From Lepidurus packardi (lineage: Eukaryota; Arthropoda; Branchiopoda; Notostraca; Triopsidae), in the NCBI GenBank assembly GCA_023053545.1, contig JAKZAN010000006.1, forward strand, positions 6,019,001-6,083,000: DNA of 64,000 bases, in the 5' to 3' direction. Each line of letters begins with the position of its first letter. Position 1 is the first letter of the stretch. Shown here piece after piece: positions 61,862 through 64,000 of the stretch. Under the pieces are notes generated by a model. That model saw nothing but the letters and a program-made list of their open reading frames with translations, did not search any database and was not told the origin of the DNA. A program made the position numbers and the translations under genes.

Positions 61862-63165
61862 CTAATTTCTGCCATGCGAATCAAAGAGACATGTTATGAA
61901 AAACAAGCGTATTATGAATACGTTCTTCGTTTGGTTCAAATAAACGTTCCCAGAATAGTGTGCTTTCGCCCATGTAAAATAGCGTGTCACGAAAACAGAC
62001 GAAATACCTGGACCATGCGCGTACCAAACGTACATTATCCAGTTAGGCTTGCTTTGTTTATAATAGGAAAATGTAGTTCGTGCGCGTTCTCTGGTTTTCT
62101 GTCTGTGCTTTGCCTGCTTTCTGTTCCTATTTTCGGTATTCGCCTGCTCGGCCTATCTGTGCCATACCAAGTATTGATCGCCCGGCGAACTCGACCTTAT
62201 CCGAGATGGCTGTCTCCCACGCGCGCAACTTGCTTGTACTCTTCTCTTGTTTGAGCTCTTCTTTACAAGGTTGCGAGAGCTTGTGAAGTAGAATCGGTTT
62301 TAGAACGAATAAAAATCTCGAATATAAAGAACGAAACGAACTCAAGAGGCACTAGAAAACAATACTGTATGCAACATCAATGTTTAGAAGTCTGGGTTTG
62401 TTAGGATGGCGCGTGTCATGAAACCATGTGTGATAAACTTACTCATCCACGAAAAATAATAATAATTTAAATTCTAATGTATACAGTGCAAAAGCTATAG
62501 GATTTAAATTTATTGCTAGCCTTTTTTACAATGTTACTATGTTAAAATATGAAACGAACCGCCAACACAAACCTTCGACTTCAACGTTCAAGTTTAATAA
62601 GTTTCGGTAGAGTAAGAGGAGCAAATATAAACGTATTTACCTTGGATTGTCTTTTATATCAAAATAATCCCAAGGCAAAATATTCTCAAAATAGGGTAGC
62701 TGGTTCGCCTTTATCGACTCAAAATAGGGTAATGTTTACTGGAACTGCTGCCTTCCATTCCCCTCACGTATAATTCGAACTTTGGGCCAATGTTTGCACA
62801 CAAACACGAGCTCCTAGTTTCTACATGCCAAGACAATGAGAGTTACTGCACTTTAACTTCCATAATTGCAAGACATGGAAAGATTTTCAATGTCTTAAAT
62901 ATAAACGAAACTCTTCAATACAGACGCCGACCAGACGCCATTTTGCGATATCGAGTTATCGTTTTTATACATTGATCGATACTATCGATGTTAAGCATGG
63001 AGGGAAACATGAAAGTAGCTACGAAAGGCTTGGTATTTGGCATTCATTTTAAGATCCGGGTTATACAATAATTGCAAGCTTAAAAAAAAGAAAATTAATA
63101 TATCAAAATATTATAAGGGATCATACAAGGTTGAGACCCTCACGCTTACATGAAACTCTTTGAAT
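61862..63165. other. Intergenic: Chip/LDB 5' side and NSMCE4 3' end
   Basis: Probably the Chip/LDB 5' UTR and promoter. Two ATCGAT cores near 62973-62990 resemble the DRE element (TATCGATA) common in arthropod housekeeping promoters. A possible mini first exon lies near 62010. No other coding sequence recognised. Confidence 0.45.
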
Positions 63166-63962
63166 TCACTGAAGCTCCGACGTATCCTCCCCGTCGAACT
63201 TCAGAAAAGGCTCACGGATGTTGTATACTTTTACTAAGTCCTACGGAATATACATGAGTTAAACCAAACGAAAACCGGGATGAATATATAGGTCGTACCT
63301 CCCACTCTTTTATGCCTATTGTCATAATAAACTGTGATTTCTCTCCATCATCGATTTGTTCATCCTTTTTGCCTTTATGCTTCTTAATCGGCTCAATATA
63401 AGGAAGTCCATCAGGTCCTATAGCGAGAAAGAAATGAGCTACTTAAGGTACTTGATCTCAAAAACTTACCCATATAAAGTTTAACTTTAAAGTCTTTGAC
63501 AAGAAATGCTACGTGAAACATGTTTTCTACAGTTTGAGAGAATGAAGATGGATGTAAAATAACGTCGAAGTATGACATGGGTTTCTTTCCGTTAGCATTG
63601 AATAAGCTTTCCAGATCTCGATTTATACGTTCCACAATAGTTTCACCTCCGGTTCTTTTATCAATTCCTTTTGTCAACTAGTTCGAAATGAAAAGGTCAA
63701 AAACTACTATAGTACTATATACGTATTTTGAATTGGTTACCAGCACAGGTTGGGTCAACTCAGATGAATTTGGTCCTCTTCGCCTTGCTTGTCTCTGCTT
63801 CTGTTCAGTTCTAGGTCTTTCTCCAGGCTCGAAGGAGCCAAAAATAGGTCTGAAAGAGGGTACTTGCTTCCCCAAGAGCAAAACTAAATCTTTCTGTAGT
63901 CGTTGAAAGCCAGAGAGTGTTAGCCCATCATCTCGACCATCATACTCATTATAAAAATTGAC
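63166..63962 (-). CDS. NSMCE4: NSMCE4 (Nse4), SMC5/6 complex kleisin, C-terminal part
   Basis: Nse4 is the kleisin bridging the SMC5 and SMC6 heads in the genome-maintenance SMC5/6 complex. Four exons are visible: 63741-63962, 63470-63677, 63299-63417, 63166-63240, in consistent phase and ending with TGA. The 5' exons lie beyond the window edge. The signature is the C-terminal winged-helix domain: KKPMSYFDVILHPSSFSQTV followed by ENMFHVAFLVKDFKVKL, close to the vertebrate PMSFFDFVVDPHSF...TVENIFHVSFI pattern. It continues with GPDGLPYIEP, TIGIKEWE and a short acidic end. The upstream exon contains FQRLQKDLVLLLG and FRPIFGSFEPGER, which would be the linker before it. The sequence from 63963 to the window end looks intronic. 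Confidence 0.88.
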
Positions 63963-64000
63963 CTAAATAATAGATATATCGCTTACTGTCCATACATGTT

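Overview
The window looks like nuclear DNA from an arthropod, most probably a crustacean close to Daphnia. It carries metazoan chromatin genes split by many short introns (mostly about 55-70 bp, GT-AG). It also has a brachyurin-type (crab collagenase-like) serine protease and two insect/crustacean-style melanotransferrins. There is no sign of prokaryotic or viral organisation. The organism call rests on gene content and intron style only. I built gene models by hand by joining exons whose reading phase and splice sites agree; each complete model sums to a whole number of codons.

Layout. Positions 354-30937 (minus) hold one very large KDM3/JMJD1 histone H3K9 demethylase gene: 17 coding exons, 2597 codons, with introns up to 10.6 kb. 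These introns carry most of the repeats, including two copies of an ~0.8 kb Tigger/pogo-like element, two copies of a TTAA-flanked terminal-inverted-repeat element, a long foldback repeat and an AT microsatellite. Positions 31893-34439 (plus) encode a REEP1-4-type ER-shaping protein of 442 aa.

From 35011 to 44969 (minus) lie two melanotransferrin-like genes (748 and 837 aa), both with a signal peptide, two lobes and a hydrophobic GPI-type tail. Between them sits a 317-aa brachyurin-like protease (39372-40616). Several expected iron ligands are missing in both transferrins.

From 45396 there is BUB3 (plus, 327 aa), a compact RNF103-like membrane RING ligase (minus, 285 aa), an otherwise sparse ~3 kb interval, SNRNP27 (minus, 170 aa), and an NSD-family H3K36 methyltransferase (53638-58862, plus, 1201 aa). 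The last NSD intron carries a third copy of the Tigger-like element. The window ends with Chip/LDB (59600-61825, minus, 564 aa) and the 3' part of NSMCE4, an SMC5/6 kleisin (63166-63962, minus), whose 5' end is outside the window.

Three genes (KDM3, NSD, Chip/LDB) act on chromatin or transcription, and BUB3, SNRNP27 and NSMCE4 are housekeeping nuclear genes. Two closely spaced head-to-head pairs (transferrin B/BUB3 and SNRNP27/NSD) probably share promoters. I found no convincing new multi-gene system. The most unusual items are the ligand-poor transferrin pair around a protease, the RNF103-like protein reduced to its membrane and RING parts, and the repeat families that have settled in introns.
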